33,780 nucleotides of DNA from Nevskia sp. (GTDB taxonomy: Bacteria; Pseudomonadota; Gammaproteobacteria; Nevskiales; Nevskiaceae): positions 1 to 33,780 of the forward strand of contig JAUXYM010000016.1 of NCBI GenBank assembly GCA_030694365.1, in the 5' to 3' direction. The notes beneath the pieces were generated by a model. It did no database searches and was not told where the DNA came from. It worked only from the letters and a program-made list of their open reading frames with translations. The position numbers and the translations under genes were made by a program. Shown here in pieces: positions 1-12,292 of the stretch (position 1 is the first letter of the stretch; the number at the start of each line of letters is the position of its first letter).

Positions 1-80
1 GCCTGTACCTGCTGTCCGGCGCGGTCGGCAACTTGATGGCGCTCGGCATCAACCGCAGCCTGGAAATGCGCGACGACTGA
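1..80 (+). CDS. C-terminal end of an unidentified protein (partial)
   Basis: An open frame runs from the window edge to a TGA at 78-80 and encodes 25 residues ending in NRSLEMRDD. The visible part is hydrophobic, then charged (LYLLSGAVGNLMALGI, followed by the polar tail), which would suit the last membrane segment and tail of a membrane protein. Too little is present to name a family. It converges on the minus-strand membrane protein that ends at 147. Confidence 0.45.
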   Translation, partial: LYLLSGAVGNLMALGINRSLEMRDD

Positions 81-146
81 ACCCGGCGGCCGCCTCATCC
101 AGAAGGAAAGCAGCGCGCCGATGGTGTCGAACCAGCGGCCATGGCC

Positions 147-653
147 CTAGCCGAGCGTCAAAGCCAGGACCAGCACGCAGGGCGGGATCCACAGCGCCCT
201 GCGCGCCGCCGGCATCAGCGCCGCGAACAGCAGCAACAGCACGCAGGCGGCCGTGCGCACCGGGCCGAGCAGCCAGTCCAGCGGCGTATACACCTGCGCC
301 AGATACAGGCGCTGCGCCGGGTAGACGCGCATCGGCAATTCCTCGCCGACGTTGTAGAACCGACCGCCTGAAATCTTCGTGGTCTTGAAGCGGTGCGAGG
401 CCATGCGCGGATCGACGACAGCTCGGCCAAGGAAGCAGTTGGCGCGATGGCGGCTCACGCAACTGTCCTGAGCCACCGTCACCACGCCGACCACCGGCTC
501 TCCAGCCTGCAGCAGCCAGACGCGCATGCCGAGCTGGAACGCTAGGACGGCCAGCGGAATCAGGCTGGCCCAGAGCAGGATCACGCGATGCGCCGGCCGG
601 CCGCTGCGCGTCAGCGGCATGACCAAGGGGCCGGGTTTCCGGTACAGGCTCAT
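147..653 (-). CDS. Small membrane protein, DUF3592-like layout
   Basis: The gene encodes 168 residues. A hydrophobic segment near residues 23-45 is followed by an extracytoplasmic-looking stretch of about 80 residues with two cysteines (DSCVSRHRANCF). One or two hydrophobic segments lie near residues 125-168. This order (membrane segment, small soluble domain beginning with a V-x-V strand, membrane segment) resembles DUF3592 proteins, but no motif proves it. The ATG overlaps the stop of the upstream OmpA-type lipoprotein gene as ATGA, so the two are probably translationally coupled and belong to the sigma factor/kinase operon. It could assist insertion or anchoring of the lipoprotein; that is inference. 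Confidence 0.6.
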   Translation of the reverse strand: MSLYRKPGPLVMPLTRSGRPAHRVILLWASLIPLAVLAFQLGMRVWLLQAGEPVVGVVTVAQDSCVSRHRANCFLGRAVVDPRMASHRFKTTKISGGRFYNVGEELPMRVYPAQRLYLAQVYTPLDWLLGPVRTAACVLLLLFAALMPAARRALWIPPCVLVLALTLG

Positions 654-3600
654 GGCAGCACCAGTTCGACGCGGCGATTCTGCGCGCGGCCTTCCAGCGT
701 GGTGTTGCCGGCCTGCGGTCGCGTGGTGCCGTAGCCCTGCGCGCCGAGGCGCGGCGCAAGGCCCGCATCGAGTCCGATCAAGGCCGCTCGTACCGCCCGC
801 GCGCGCGCCAGCGACAGCGCCTGGTTGGCTGCTGCATTGCCGAGGTTGTCGGTGTGCCCTTCCTTGCCGGGCGAGAACTGCGTCACCGCGCCGTCGTCTA
901 CGCCGAATGCGCGGTAGCGGTCAGCGGCGTCGCTGGTCTGCACCAGCGGCGTGTTGATGAAGCGGCCGTTGACCGATACCACCCTGGCCCAGCCGAGCGC
1001 GGCCTCGTCGCCCAGCATCGCGAAGGCGACTTCAGGCTGCAGCGAGCCGTTGCCCGGAATGCCGGCAGTGGTGCCGGCCGTCCACTGGCTGCCGTCGTAA
1101 CGGAACACCGCTACCGACTGGCGATTGCCGCCGGCAACGATCGGCTGACCGCTGGCCGTGAAGCGCAGCAAGGGGTCGTACTCCGCAGCCTGGCCCGCCG
1201 GTGCCGGCAAACGGCCCTGATCGGGACCGACGGCCTGCCAGGTGCCCGCTGCCGGCTTGCGGCCCCGGTTGCGCAACGTAGCGCAGCACGCGCGCCGCCT
1301 CGGCAGTCGAGCGCTGGCTGCTGGCGACATAGGCCTGGCCGTCCGGTGCCAGTTGCAGGTCGGACTGCTCGCCTTCGAAGGCATCGGCGGCGGTCAGCGG
1401 CGCGGCTATCCGGCCCAGGCGTTGCCGTCGTAACGACTGACTTCGAGCTGGAAATCCGATTGCGCGCTGCGCAGCGCCACCAGCGGGCGATCGTCGCCAT
1501 CGACGCGGATCAGCACGCGAGCCGTCGTGCAGGAGGCTCGGCCAGGGTTCTGGCTGAGCACGCCGTCGTTCGGGCCGACCGTCTGCCAGGCGCTGCCCGA
1601 ATAGCGTTGCACCACGGTACGGATCCCGGCGCTGCCGAGCGCTTCGGTGTAGGCCAGCAGCGGCCGGTTGCCGCTGTCGAAAGCAAGACTGGCCGCGTTG
1701 GCAGCGCTGAAACCGCAGTTGCGCGGCACGATGCCGGCGAGTTCGGCGGCCGCTTCGAGCCACTCGCTGCCGCTCCAGCGACGCAGGGCCAGCGCCTGCC
1801 GCGCGCTGCCGCCTTCGCTGTAGCCGCGCGACAGCAGCAGCACCGGCTGGCCGTCGCGGTCGGCGACCAGATCCAGCAGGCGGTAGCCGTCCAGCACCGC
1901 GCCCTGCGGCAGCCAGTGGCTGAGTTCGGCAGACAGGTTGAGCGGCCAGGCCAGGCCATTGATGCTGGCGGCTTCCAGCAGGTAATTGCCGACACTGGCC
2001 GGCAGCGAGTGCTGCAGGAAGCTGAAGCTGCTGCCATTGCCATCGGCCGGGAAGTTGAAGACCTCGCTGCCGTCGGGCGCGCGCAAACGATAGTGCACGC
2101 CGTTTTCGCGCAGGCCGAAGTGCAAGCTGCGCGCCGCTTCGACATTGAAACTGCTGCGCAATACCGTCAGCTCCGGCTGGCCGCGGAACAGGTCCAGCGG
2201 CAGCGGCAGCGGCAGCGGCAGCGTTTCGGCCTGATCGCTGCCGAGCAGTTCGATACGCAGGCGCGCCGTCGCCGACGTGTTGCCGGTCGGCAGCAGTTCC
2301 ACGCGGTGCTCGCCGTTCGCGGCCAGCAGCACGGTCAAACCGGATTGCAGGCTGCCGCCGGCCACCGGCAACAGGCCCCGGAACACGCGGATTTCGCCCT
2401 GCACCGGAGCGCCGCTGCCGGTCGGCGTCACCGTGACGCGCAGCCAGCGGAAGCCCTGCCCATCAAGACGGAAGCTCTGGGTTTCACCGGCTTCGAAGCG
2501 ACGTTCGGCCTCGAACGGCAGGGTGATCGCCTCGCCATCACCGCCGCCGGTTTCCAGCGGCCGCATCTTCACCACCACTTCGCTCGCGGTACTGTCAGCG
2601 GCGAGCGTGGCGCTACCGGTGAAACTACCGTTCAGGGCGGTGACGGTGAAGCGGATCGGCGCATTGGCCGGCAGCGGCAGGAGGTCGCCACCGACCGGCA
2701 CCGCACCGGTGGCCGAGAAGCCGGGCAGCGGTGGTGCTGGCGGTTCCGCCTGGCTGCCGAAGCGAGCCGGCGCGCGGGCCGGCGCGCCTCGCGCTGCGCT
2801 TCCGGCTGCGCCCTGCGGTGGGATGCCGCGATCCATCTCGGCCAGCCAGTTGCAGAGCACGGCGGTGGCGAAATGATCACGCGCACCCGGCACGCCGATG
2901 TCGTCGTAGACACAGCGGCCGCGAACACCGGGGCTGCGCAGCACGAACGGAATGTCGGCATTCCACGGCGAGAAGTGCGACACGGTGGCGCGCAGGGCCA
3001 GACCCGTGGGCGCAGCGGCGGCGGCCACCACCTCGCCCTCGCCTTCCTGCACCCAGAGCCCGGAGGTTTCGCTCAGCGACCATAGCGGCATGCGCTCGCC
3101 GACTGCGATCACAGCGCCGCCCAGCCGCTGCGTGGCGTACAGCGGCAGCAGGATTTCCGCCGGCTTGCCGGGCGCCAGCTGCAGGCGCTGGCCGCCCTGG
3201 CTGAGCACGAAATCGGTAGTGCCGTAGCTGACGATCGGCTGGACGACGGCATTGGCATCGATCCCGGCGAACTGGCCGGGGAAGCCGCCGGCATTGGGCC
3301 GGGTGATGTCGATCGGCGTCATCGTGATGTCGACGGCACCAGTGACCGGGACACCGTCGGCAGTGATCAGGGCGGCGGGCGGCAACTGGATGCGCACGCC
3401 GTCGCGGCCGCTGAGCACGCCGCCGGCCGCGGCATCGGCATCGGCATCGGCATCGGCCAGCGTCTGCGCCGGCTCGCTGGCGCGCATCGCCACGACGAAG
3501 CTGGTGTCGTCACCGCTGCCTTCGGGGAAGTTCAGGGTCTGTACCTGGTCGACATAGCCGCTGCGGCTGAAGCGCAGGGTTTGCGGCTCGCCGATGGCCG

Positions 3601-4063
3601 CGTCAGCGCGCACGCTGACCTCGGCCAGCGCGCTGCCATCGAGTGCGGTGACCCGGCCGCTGACGGACTGCGTCCGTGCCGGCACCGGTGCCGCCGCGAC
3701 GGTGATCATCTGCTGGGTGCTGCCGCTGGCGCCCGCGGCATCGGTCGCGGTCAGCGTCACCGGGTAGCTGCCGGCGCTGTCAAACACGTGCGCCAGGCGG
3801 CCGCCACCACCGCGCAGGCCATCGCCGAAATCCCAGTGCAGGCTGATCGCATCGCCGTCCGGATCGCTGGATGCGCTGCCGTCGAAAGCCAGCGGCTGGC
3901 CGGCGACCACGGCGCCGGGCGCTGCAAACTGCGCGACCGGCGCACGGTTGCCGGCCGGCGGTGGAACTGGTGGCGGCGGTGCGCTGGTTCCCGGCGCATC
4001 GCCATCGCAGCCGGCCAGCAAGGCGAGGACAACGGCGATCGGCAGAATGCTGGCAAGGGTCAT
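650..4063 (-). CDS. Large lipoprotein: PKD domain, propeller-like repeats, C-terminal OmpA domain (two compensating frameshifts)
   Basis: The start is ATG 4063, which begins a lipoprotein signal with lipobox LLAGC. A Pro-rich linker and a PKD domain follow (PVAQF, then WDFGDG, then the SYPVTLTATD strand). Next is a carboxypeptidase-regulatory-like fold beginning VSGRVTALDG. The C-terminal half has repeated motifs of the type RYDGxxW (RWSGSEW, RYSGSAW, RYDGNAW, RYDGSQW), as in beta-propeller proteins. The last ~75 residues (SPGKEGHTDNLGN..., ending AQNRRVELVLP) are an OmpA-type peptidoglycan-binding domain. Expected length is about 1137 residues. Between about 1264 and 1413 the real reading frame is displaced by one base and then restored, each shift lying in a run of G/C; a TAG at 1406-1408 results. 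Sequencing error or true mutation cannot be told apart here. Predicted location is the outer membrane facing the periplasm. Third gene of the ECF/kinase operon. Confidence 0.75.
2195..2223. repeat. In-frame hexanucleotide repeat (CAGCGG)4
   Basis: Four perfect CAGCGG units and a partial fifth lie inside the lipoprotein gene and encode a Leu-Pro run (LPLPLPLPL). Unit length is a multiple of three, so copy changes would keep the frame. Confidence 0.8.
3431..3454. repeat. In-frame hexanucleotide repeat (GGCATC)4
   Basis: Four perfect GGCATC units in the lipoprotein gene encode an Asp-Ala run (DADADADA), between the regulatory-like domain and the next domain. It probably acts as a flexible linker whose length could vary by slippage. 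Confidence 0.8.
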
Positions 4064-4223
4064 GGTGGGGGCTTCCGGAGGTGATGGCTCACCCCTGCAA
4101 ACGGAAGCACGCGCCCCAACCGGACATCCCCCGGATATCCCCCCGACAGCGACCAGACATCTACGGGATATCGGCGCTGGAATCCGCCGACGCCTGCGGT
4201 GCCTCACCGCAACGGACGTGCGC

Positions 4224-7025
<2,802 letters not shown>

Positions 7026-7045
7026 CAATGGGCTTTCAGCGGACC

Positions 7046-7175
7046 CCAGAACGTTTTCAAGTCGAGTGAACCCATAAATTCCCGTCATGCCCGCGAAGGC
7101 GGGCATCCAGTTTTGAGGTGTGCGCACTGCTGGAAACAGAGAACTGGATTCCCGCCTGCGCGGGAATGACAAGTG
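7046..7175. repeat. REPIN-like inverted palindrome pair, copy 1
   Basis: Two palindromic arms in inverted orientation (7084-7112 GTCATGCCCGCG..., and 7142-7170 ending GGGAATGAC) are separated by ~29 bp. The left flank (ACGTTTTCAAGTCGAGTGAA, then CATAAATT) matches, in reverse complement, the outer flank of copies 2 and 5, so the mobile unit is larger than the palindromes. It lies between the sigma factor and kinase genes. Confidence 0.85.
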
Positions 7176-7251
7176 TTTGCAGGCCTCGGTCTATCAGGCA
7201 AACGTAATCGGCGCGCCGAAGCGGACATCGCCGACGTTGTGGTCTTGATGC

Positions 7252-7806
7252 TCAGCGCAACATCGCCGCCAGCAGCAGACGGGCCTTTTCCCAGTCGCGG
7301 CGCACGGTGCGTTCGGTCAGGCCCAGCGCTTCGCCGATTTCGACTTCGGTGAGCCCGCCGAAATAGCGCATCTCGACCACCTGGGCCAGACGCGGCTCGA
7401 CCTCGGCCAGTGTCTCCAGCGCTTCATGCACTTGCAGCGCTTCATCGTTATTGTCGACTGCGACGCCGTCACCGATCGCGGTGTTCAAGGTCAGCGCCTG
7501 CTCGCCGCTGCCGCGGCGTTCGGCGTTGCGCTCGCGCAGTTCGTCGACGATCACCGTGCGCATCACCTGTGAGGCATAGGCGAAGAACTTGCGCCGGGTT
7601 TCGACCTGCAGGGTCTGCTGGCCCGACAGGCGCAGCCAGCTTTCATGGACCAGAGCCGTGGTATCGAGCAGCGTCAGCGGCGCGGAAGCCGCGAGCCGGG
7701 AACGCGCCAGCTTGCGAAGTTCGTCGAACGCTGCGCGGAACAGCGCGGCGCTGTCGACGCCGACATCGCGATCGCTGCTTTCAATCAGTTGGGTGATGTC
7801 GCTCAC
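7252..7806 (-). CDS. ECF sigma factor, TIGR02999 / ECF43-like
   Basis: The most likely start is GTG 7806 (VSDITQLIES), giving 184 residues, the usual size for the TIGR02999 group whose members begin MSDITQLL. An ATG 78 bp upstream adds a sequence with no family character. Region 2 is visible as LDTTALVHESWLRL and RRKFFAYASQVMRTVIVDELRER. Region 4 is VEMRYFGGLTEVEIGEALGL followed by TERTVRRDWEKARLLL, a helix-turn-helix for -35 recognition. No anti-sigma gene is adjacent; a Ser/Thr kinase follows instead, as in the ECF43 group, where the sigma factor is switched on by threonine phosphorylation. It probably transcribes its own operon, including the downstream lipoprotein. Confidence 0.88.
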   Translation of the reverse strand: MSDITQLIESSDRDVGVDSAALFRAAFDELRKLARSRLAASAPLTLLDTTALVHESWLRLSGQQTLQVETRRKFFAYASQVMRTVIVDELRERNAERRGSGEQALTLNTAIGDGVAVDNNDEALQVHEALETLAEVEPRLAQVVEMRYFGGLTEVEIGEALGLTERTVRRDWEKARLLLAAMLR

Positions 7807-7886
7807 CGCACCGCTTGCCGGCCTGGACTGGATGCCTGCAAGCGGACCATATTTCGACCGCCCGGACGATGATGCAGGTCGCATTT

Positions 7887-7905
7887 GAGCCGCTGCGTGC
7901 GGCTC
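7887..7905 (-). terminator. Hairpin after the rubredoxin gene
   Basis: A perfect 7-bp stem GAGCCGC/GCGGCTC with a 5-base loop lies 10 bp past the rubredoxin stop. No T run follows, so it may be a weak terminator or an mRNA 3' stabiliser. Confidence 0.4.
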
Positions 7906-7914
7906 GGCCCCGGC

Positions 7915-8091
7915 TCAACTGTCGATCAGGTCGTAGTCATCTTTGGCTGCGCCGCATTCCGGGCACATCCAGTCGTCCGGAATGTCCTCGAAACGGGTAC
8001 CGGCTGCGATGCCGGAATCGGCGTCGCCCAGCGCTTCGTCGTAGACATGGCTGCAGTAACGGCAACGGTAGCGGCGGTTGTGGGTGTTCAT
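7915..8091 (-). CDS. Rubredoxin
   Basis: The gene encodes 58 residues, the typical rubredoxin length (about 54). Two CxxC iron-binding knuckles are present, YRCRYCSHVYDEALGD near the N terminus and WMCPECGAAKDDY near the C terminus. Conserved aromatic and acidic residues lie between them (FEDIPDDW). It carries one Fe(Cys)4 centre and transfers single electrons in the cytoplasm. It starts 13 bp after the stop of a membrane fatty acid desaturase gene, so it is probably that enzyme's direct electron donor, as rubredoxins are for the diiron AlkB hydroxylases. The reductase partner is not in the window. Confidence 0.93.
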   Translation of the reverse strand: MNTHNRRYRCRYCSHVYDEALGDADSGIAAGTRFEDIPDDWMCPECGAAKDDYDLIDS

Positions 8092-8104
8092 CGGCGTTCT
8101 CGAT

Positions 8105-9002
8105 TCAGGCCGTGGGTGCCCGGTAGATCGTCGGCCGGATCGCGAAGCCGTGCTGCACGGCGAGATCGCGCTGGCGCAGCGCCGGTTCCAGCAGCTGCCA
8201 GACGCGGACGTTGTTGTAGAACGGCGTGGTCGGATACAGGTGGTGGATCAGGTGAAAGTTCTGGTATTGCAGCGCCGGCGTCATGAAGCCTTCATGGCCG
8301 AGGCGGATCGCCGTGGCCCTGGTCAGATTCTCGTCCTGGCGTACGTCGTGCGGCACATGCGGCAGCCAGAAGAAGCTGAAGCCGAGGGTCAGGAAGATCA
8401 TCCGCGACGGCACCAACCAGAGCATCACCAGATGCCAGAAATAGCCGTTGGCGATCAACGCGCCAAAAACCACGATAGTGCCTGCGGTCAGCCACAGCGA
8501 ACGGCGCAGGTAAGGCTTCGAGACCTTGTCTCCATAGCGAATGGAGTGGATGAGATAAAGCAGATCGATCCCGATCCAGCGGAACGGCAGACTCCAGGTC
8601 GGGCCGTGCAGGATCTGGTCCGGATCGCGCGGGCCGCCGGTGAAACGGTGATACAGGATGTGGCCCCAGCGGAACAGCTTCAGATCGACGTAGGGCGCGC
8701 CGAGCCAGACGGTGGTCTGGCCGATGAAGTCGTTGAGTCTGGCGTTGGTCGAGATCGCACGATGAATGGAGTCGTGGACGATCGAGAACGCGAAGTAGCC
8801 GATGACGCTATTGATGACCATGCCCCACCACAGCGGGATGATGCCAATACCCGCCAGCACGTAGCTGGACAGGTAGACGCCGACCACCGCCACCCAGATC
8901 GCGACCGTAGGCCAGGCGATGCCGGACACCCGGGTCAGACGGTTGAATTCGACTTTCTGCTCAGGGCTCAGGCCGGTCAGTGATACGGGGGGCAGTGCTC
9001 AT
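8105..9002 (-). CDS. Membrane fatty acid desaturase (N-terminal frameshift in a C6 run)
   Basis: This is a type 1 membrane diiron fatty acid desaturase with the three histidine boxes: HDSIH, HILYH and HLIHH (in NFHLIHHLYP). At least four hydrophobic segments are present. It introduces a double bond into an acyl chain using O2 and electrons from a carrier. The body is open up to LSPEQKVEFNRLTR..., but the ATG at 9002 is out of frame by one base. Removing one C from the six-C run (8987-8992 on the plus strand) gives the N terminus MSTAPVSLTG and a protein of 298 residues. A GTG at 8929 is the only in-frame standard start and would drop this conserved-looking segment. The gene lies between a TetR gene and rubredoxin in one operon. 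Substrate and double-bond position are unknown. Confidence 0.85.
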
Positions 9003-9038
9003 CGGAAGCTCGCGTGCAAACGTGAAGGAAGTCAGGAC

Positions 9039-9749
9039 TCAGCCGCGCGGACCGGTACGGCGGCGACGTGGGCTGATCAGTGCATCGACCGGCGCAAAGC
9101 GCTGCAGCTGGTCGATGACGGCGCGCGCCGACTTCGCGCTGGTCATCGGCACTGCCGCCTCGCTACCGATGATCCGGGCGATCAGCGGCTCGATCAGATC
9201 TTCGAGCCGGCAGCCGTGCACCAACTGCCCGGCGACATGCAGGCTCATCAGCCCGTGCAGCGACAGCCAGAACAGATGGGTCAGCGCCCGGGCATCACCC
9301 CGCAACAGGCCATCGTCGATGCCGGCCTGAATGACCTCCACCGCGTGGTCGAACAGGCTGTGGCGTGCGGCGAGCAGTTCGGGATAAAGATCGGGTGACG
9401 GCTGATGCATCGAGAAGATCAGCTGATAGTCGGCCGGGTGCTGCTGCACGAAGGAAGCATAGCCTTCGGCCACCGAGCGAATGCGTTGGATCAGCGGCGC
9501 GGCGGTCTGCTCGCGCGTACGGACATGTGCCTCGAAGCGCTGCGTGCAGACCACGCGCAGCGCCACCAGCAGCGCTTCCTTGGAATCGAAGTAGCGGTAC
9601 GGCAGCGTGTGGCTGATGCCGGCCGCTACCGCGAGACGGCGGAAGGAGATGGCATCGAGCCCCTCGGCGCGGTAGATGTCCAGCGCCAGCGCCAGCAGAC
9701 GCTGGCGCATCGCAAGGATGGTTTCGGGACTGAGTTGGGCGCGGGCCAT
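9039..9749 (-). CDS. TetR-family regulator of the desaturase operon
   Basis: The protein has 236 residues from ATG 9749 (MARAQLSPETIL). The N-terminal helix-turn-helix is clear: ALDIYRAEGLDAISFRRLAV followed by AAGISHTLPYRYFDSKEALL. The C-terminal ligand domain is helical and of the usual length. It is transcribed towards the desaturase and rubredoxin genes with a 36-bp gap, so it is the first gene of their operon. A 27-bp palindrome covers its promoter and predicts autoregulation. By analogy with DesT, the TetR regulator of desaturase genes in Pseudomonas, the ligand may be an acyl-CoA; that is inference. The start at 9749 is preferred over longer in-frame options because they would place the operator inside the coding region. 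Confidence 0.88.
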   Translation of the reverse strand: MARAQLSPETILAMRQRLLALALDIYRAEGLDAISFRRLAVAAGISHTLPYRYFDSKEALLVALRVVCTQRFEAHVRTREQTAAPLIQRIRSVAEGYASFVQQHPADYQLIFSMHQPSPDLYPELLAARHSLFDHAVEVIQAGIDDGLLRGDARALTHLFWLSLHGLMSLHVAGQLVHGCRLEDLIEPLIARIIGSEAAVPMTSAKSARAVIDQLQRFAPVDALISPRRRRTGPRG

Positions 9750-9755
9750 GGATTG

Positions 9756-9784
9756 ATTTGACACTGTAAAATTTACAGCGTCAA
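9756..9784 (-). promoter_or_regulatory. Promoter with TetR operator; predicted leaderless transcript
   Basis: Palindrome 9758-9784: arms TTGACRCTGTAAA (13 bp, one mismatch) around a central A. Reading the minus strand, TTGACG (9784-9779) and TCAAAT (9761-9756) are 17 bp apart and fit -35 and -10 boxes. The operator spans the spacer and both boxes. The start point expected six to seven bases past the -10 box is the A of the ATG at 9749. No Shine-Dalgarno sequence lies between, so the mRNA would be leaderless. Confidence 0.7.
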
Positions 9785-9913
9785 TTTTTATCGGGCGGCG
9801 TCCCATAACCAAAGGCGGGCAACCACCTGCCCTCGGCTCGTGGCATACCGGGATGGGAGCGGCTGGCCGCAGCGCCCAAGCCAAACACCCCCTCCCAGGG
9901 CTACCGCCGGTCG

Positions 9914-12241
9914 TCAGCGTTTCTTCAGGGCATCGGCCAGCGCATTGCCCAGCGAACCCAACTGCGGCGCTGTTGGCTTCTGAACGCCACGCTGCGGCTG
10001 CGTGCTGCGCCGGTCCGGCGCTCGCTCGGCACCCCGGGCACCGGACACCGGTGCTGCCGAGCCATCGTCCTTCTTCATCGACAGCGCGATGCGGCCACGC
10101 TTGACGTCGACATCGACGACGCGAACCTTGACGATCTGGCCGGCCTTGACCACCTCGTGCGGGTCCTTGACGAAGCGATCGGACAGCTGCGAGACATGCA
10201 CCAGCCCGTCCTGATGAACGCCGATGTCGACGAAGGCACCGAAGGCCGCGACATTGGTCACCGTGCCTTCGAGGATCATCCCCGGCTTCAGGTCGACGAC
10301 CTCAAAGATGCCGTCGGCAAAGGTCGCGGTCTTGAACTCGGGGCGCGGATCGCGGCCCGGTTTTTCGAGTTCGCTGATGATGTCGCGCACCGTCGGCAGA
10401 CCGAAGTGCTCGCTGATGAACTGCTTCGGGTCGACCTTCTTCAAGGTGGCAGCGTCACCCATCACCTCGCTCAGATCGCGGCCGCAGGCGCTGACGATCT
10501 GCCGCGCCACTTCGTAGGCTTCGGGATGCACGGACGAGGCATCGAGCGGCTCCTCGCCGTCACGGATGCGCAGGAAGCCGGCGCACTGTTCGAAGGTCTT
10601 CGGCCCGAGGCGTGACACGCTCAGCAGCGCCTTGCGCGACTTGAAGGCACCGTGGCTGTCGCGATGGAAAACGATGCCTTCGGCCATCGAACGGCTCAGG
10701 CCGGAGACTCGCGCCAGCAGCGGCGCGGACGCCGTGTTCAGATCGACTCCGACCGCGTTCACCGCATCCTCGACCACCGCATCGAGCTGCTTGGCGAGGC
10801 GAAACTGATCGACATCGTGCTGGTACTGGCCGACGCCGATCGACTTCGGATCGATCTTGACCAGCTCGGCCAGCGGGTCTTGCAGACGGCGAGCGATCGA
10901 CACCGCACCGCGCAGCGTCACATCGAGATTCGGGAATTCGTTGGCCGCCAGTTCGGACGCCGAGTAGACCGAGGCACCGGCCTCGCTGACTACCACTTTC
11001 AGCGGCCTTGGTTCAGCCAGCAGCGGCAGCAGTTCGGTGACCAGCTTTTCGGTCTCGCGGCTGCCGGTGCCATTGCCGATGGCGATCAGTTCAACACTGT
11101 GCAGCTTGCACAGCCTCGCGATCTCGGCCTGCGCGCCGCGGGTGTCGTTGCGCGGCTGGAATGGATAGACCGTCGCGGTATCGAGCAGCTTGCCGGTGGC
11201 ATCGACCACCGCGATCTTGCAGCCGGTGCGGATGCCCGGATCGAGGCCGAGCGTGGTCTTGGCACCGGCCGGTGCGGCCAGCAGCAGCGCTTTTAGATTG
11301 CGCGCGAACACGTCGATCGCTTCGGCTTCGGCGCGAGTGCGCAGCTCGGTCATCAGATCGACCGACAGGCTCATCGACAGCTTCACTCGCCAGGTCCAGC
11401 GCGCCACTGACATCAGCCAGACGTCCGCGTCACCGCCGTCAGCACGGATGTCTTTCGAGGCCGCGATCATCTTTTCAATCGGCTTGTAGGGAGACACGTC
11501 ATCGGCATCGACTTCGATATCGATGCTCAGGAATTCCTCGTTGCGGCCACGCATCATCGCCAACGCCCGGTGGCCGGCAACCTTGGCCAGGGGCTCGTGG
11601 TGATCGAAGTAATCGCTGAACTTGGCACCGGCTTCGGCCTTGCCTTCGATCAGCTTGGCGCGCAGATCGCCGCGCTCGCGCAGGTAGGTACGAAGCTGAC
11701 CGAGGAGTGCTGCATCTTCGGCGAAGCGCTCGGTGAGGATGTCGCGGGCACCGTCGAGGGCGATCTTCACGTCGGTGACTTCGCCCTGCACGAACGGCAG
11801 CGCAACAACACTCGGCACCACGCTGCGATCGCTGAGGATCAGCTCGGCCAGCGGCTCCAGACCGCGCTCGCGGGCGATCTCGCCGCGGGTACGGCGCTTC
11901 ACCTTGTACGGCAGGTACAGATCCTCGACCTCGGCCTTGGTGGTCGCGGCATTGATCTTCGCTTCCAGGTCGTCATTGAGCTTGCCCTGGCTGCGGATCG
12001 AATCGAGCACCGCCGCGCGGCGATCTTCGAGTTCGCGCAGATAGCCGAGCCGCTCTTCGAGCTTGCGCAACTGGGTGTCGTCGAGCCCGCCGGTGACTTC
12101 CTTGCGATAGCGCGAAATGAACGGCACGGTCGCGCCTTCATCGAGCAGATCGACCGCCGCCGACACCTGGCGCGGCTGGGCGCCGATCTCGATGGCGATG
12201 AGGTTGAGGATGTCGCGGTGAACGCGGTCGGCAGCAGTCAT
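9914..12241 (-). CDS. tex: Transcription accessory protein Tex
   Basis: The protein has 775 residues from ATG 12241 ([12 protein letters not shown]), the normal Tex length. An N-terminal helical Tex domain ([13 protein letters not shown]...) is followed by the YqgF/RuvX-like domain ([20 protein letters not shown]). Helix-hairpin-helix motifs ([34 protein letters not shown]) come next, then a C-terminal S1 RNA-binding domain ([20 protein letters not shown] to GRIALSMK). Tex is a nucleic-acid-binding cytoplasmic protein that associates with transcription and RNA processing. A low-complexity tail after the S1 domain ends in KKR. The frame stays open upstream of 12241, but that region overlaps the divergent DUF2804 gene and shows no Tex-like sequence. 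Confidence 0.96.
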   Translation of the reverse strand: MTAADRVHRDILNLIAIEIGAQPRQVSAAVDLLDEGATVPFISRYRKEVTGGLDDTQLRKLEERLGYLRELEDRRAAVLDSIRSQGKLNDDLEAKINAATTKAEVEDLYLPYKVKRRTRGEIARERGLEPLAELILSDRSVVPSVVALPFVQGEVTDVKIALDGARDILTERFAEDAALLGQLRTYLRERGDLRAKLIEGKAEAGAKFSDYFDHHEPLAKVAGHRALAMMRGRNEEFLSIDIEVDADDVSPYKPIEKMIAASKDIRADGGDADVWLMSVARWTWRVKLSMSLSVDLMTELRTRAEAEAIDVFARNLKALLLAAPAGAKTTLGLDPGIRTGCKIAVVDATGKLLDTATVYPFQPRNDTRGAQAEIARLCKLHSVELIAIGNGTGSRETEKLVTELLPLLAEPRPLKVVVSEAGASVYSASELAANEFPNLDVTLRGAVSIARRLQDPLAELVKIDPKSIGVGQYQHDVDQFRLAKQLDAVVEDAVNAVGVDLNTASAPLLARVSGLSRSMAEGIVFHRDSHGAFKSRKALLSVSRLGPKTFEQCAGFLRIRDGEEPLDASSVHPEAYEVARQIVSACGRDLSEVMGDAATLKKVDPKQFISEHFGLPTVRDIISELEKPGRDPRPEFKTATFADGIFEVVDLKPGMILEGTVTNVAAFGAFVDIGVHQDGLVHVSQLSDRFVKDPHEVVKAGQIVKVRVVDVDVKRGRIALSMKKDDGSAAPVSGARGAERAPDRRSTQPQRGVQKPTAPQLGSLGNALADALKKR

Positions 12242-12292
12242 GTGGGGCGGAAGCAGAACGGGAAACGGGGCCGGACGATAGCGCCTGCGCGG

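Noticed and set aside
854-3085. Long plus-strand open frame opposite the lipoprotein gene
   Set aside because: Arg/Ala/Gln-rich, no domain, typical antisense shadow in G+C-rich DNA; the minus strand has a lipobox, PKD and OmpA domains.
7026-7172. N-terminal extension of the kinase frame with the sequence type SFPRRRESSS...FAGMTG
   Set aside because: This is translation of the palindromic repeat, a common false extension; the kinase-like sequence begins at MKALPCPP.
8105-9002. AlkB-type alkane hydroxylase, suggested by the adjacent rubredoxin
   Set aside because: The histidine boxes lack the HExxHK and NYxEHYG patterns of AlkB and fit fatty acid desaturases.
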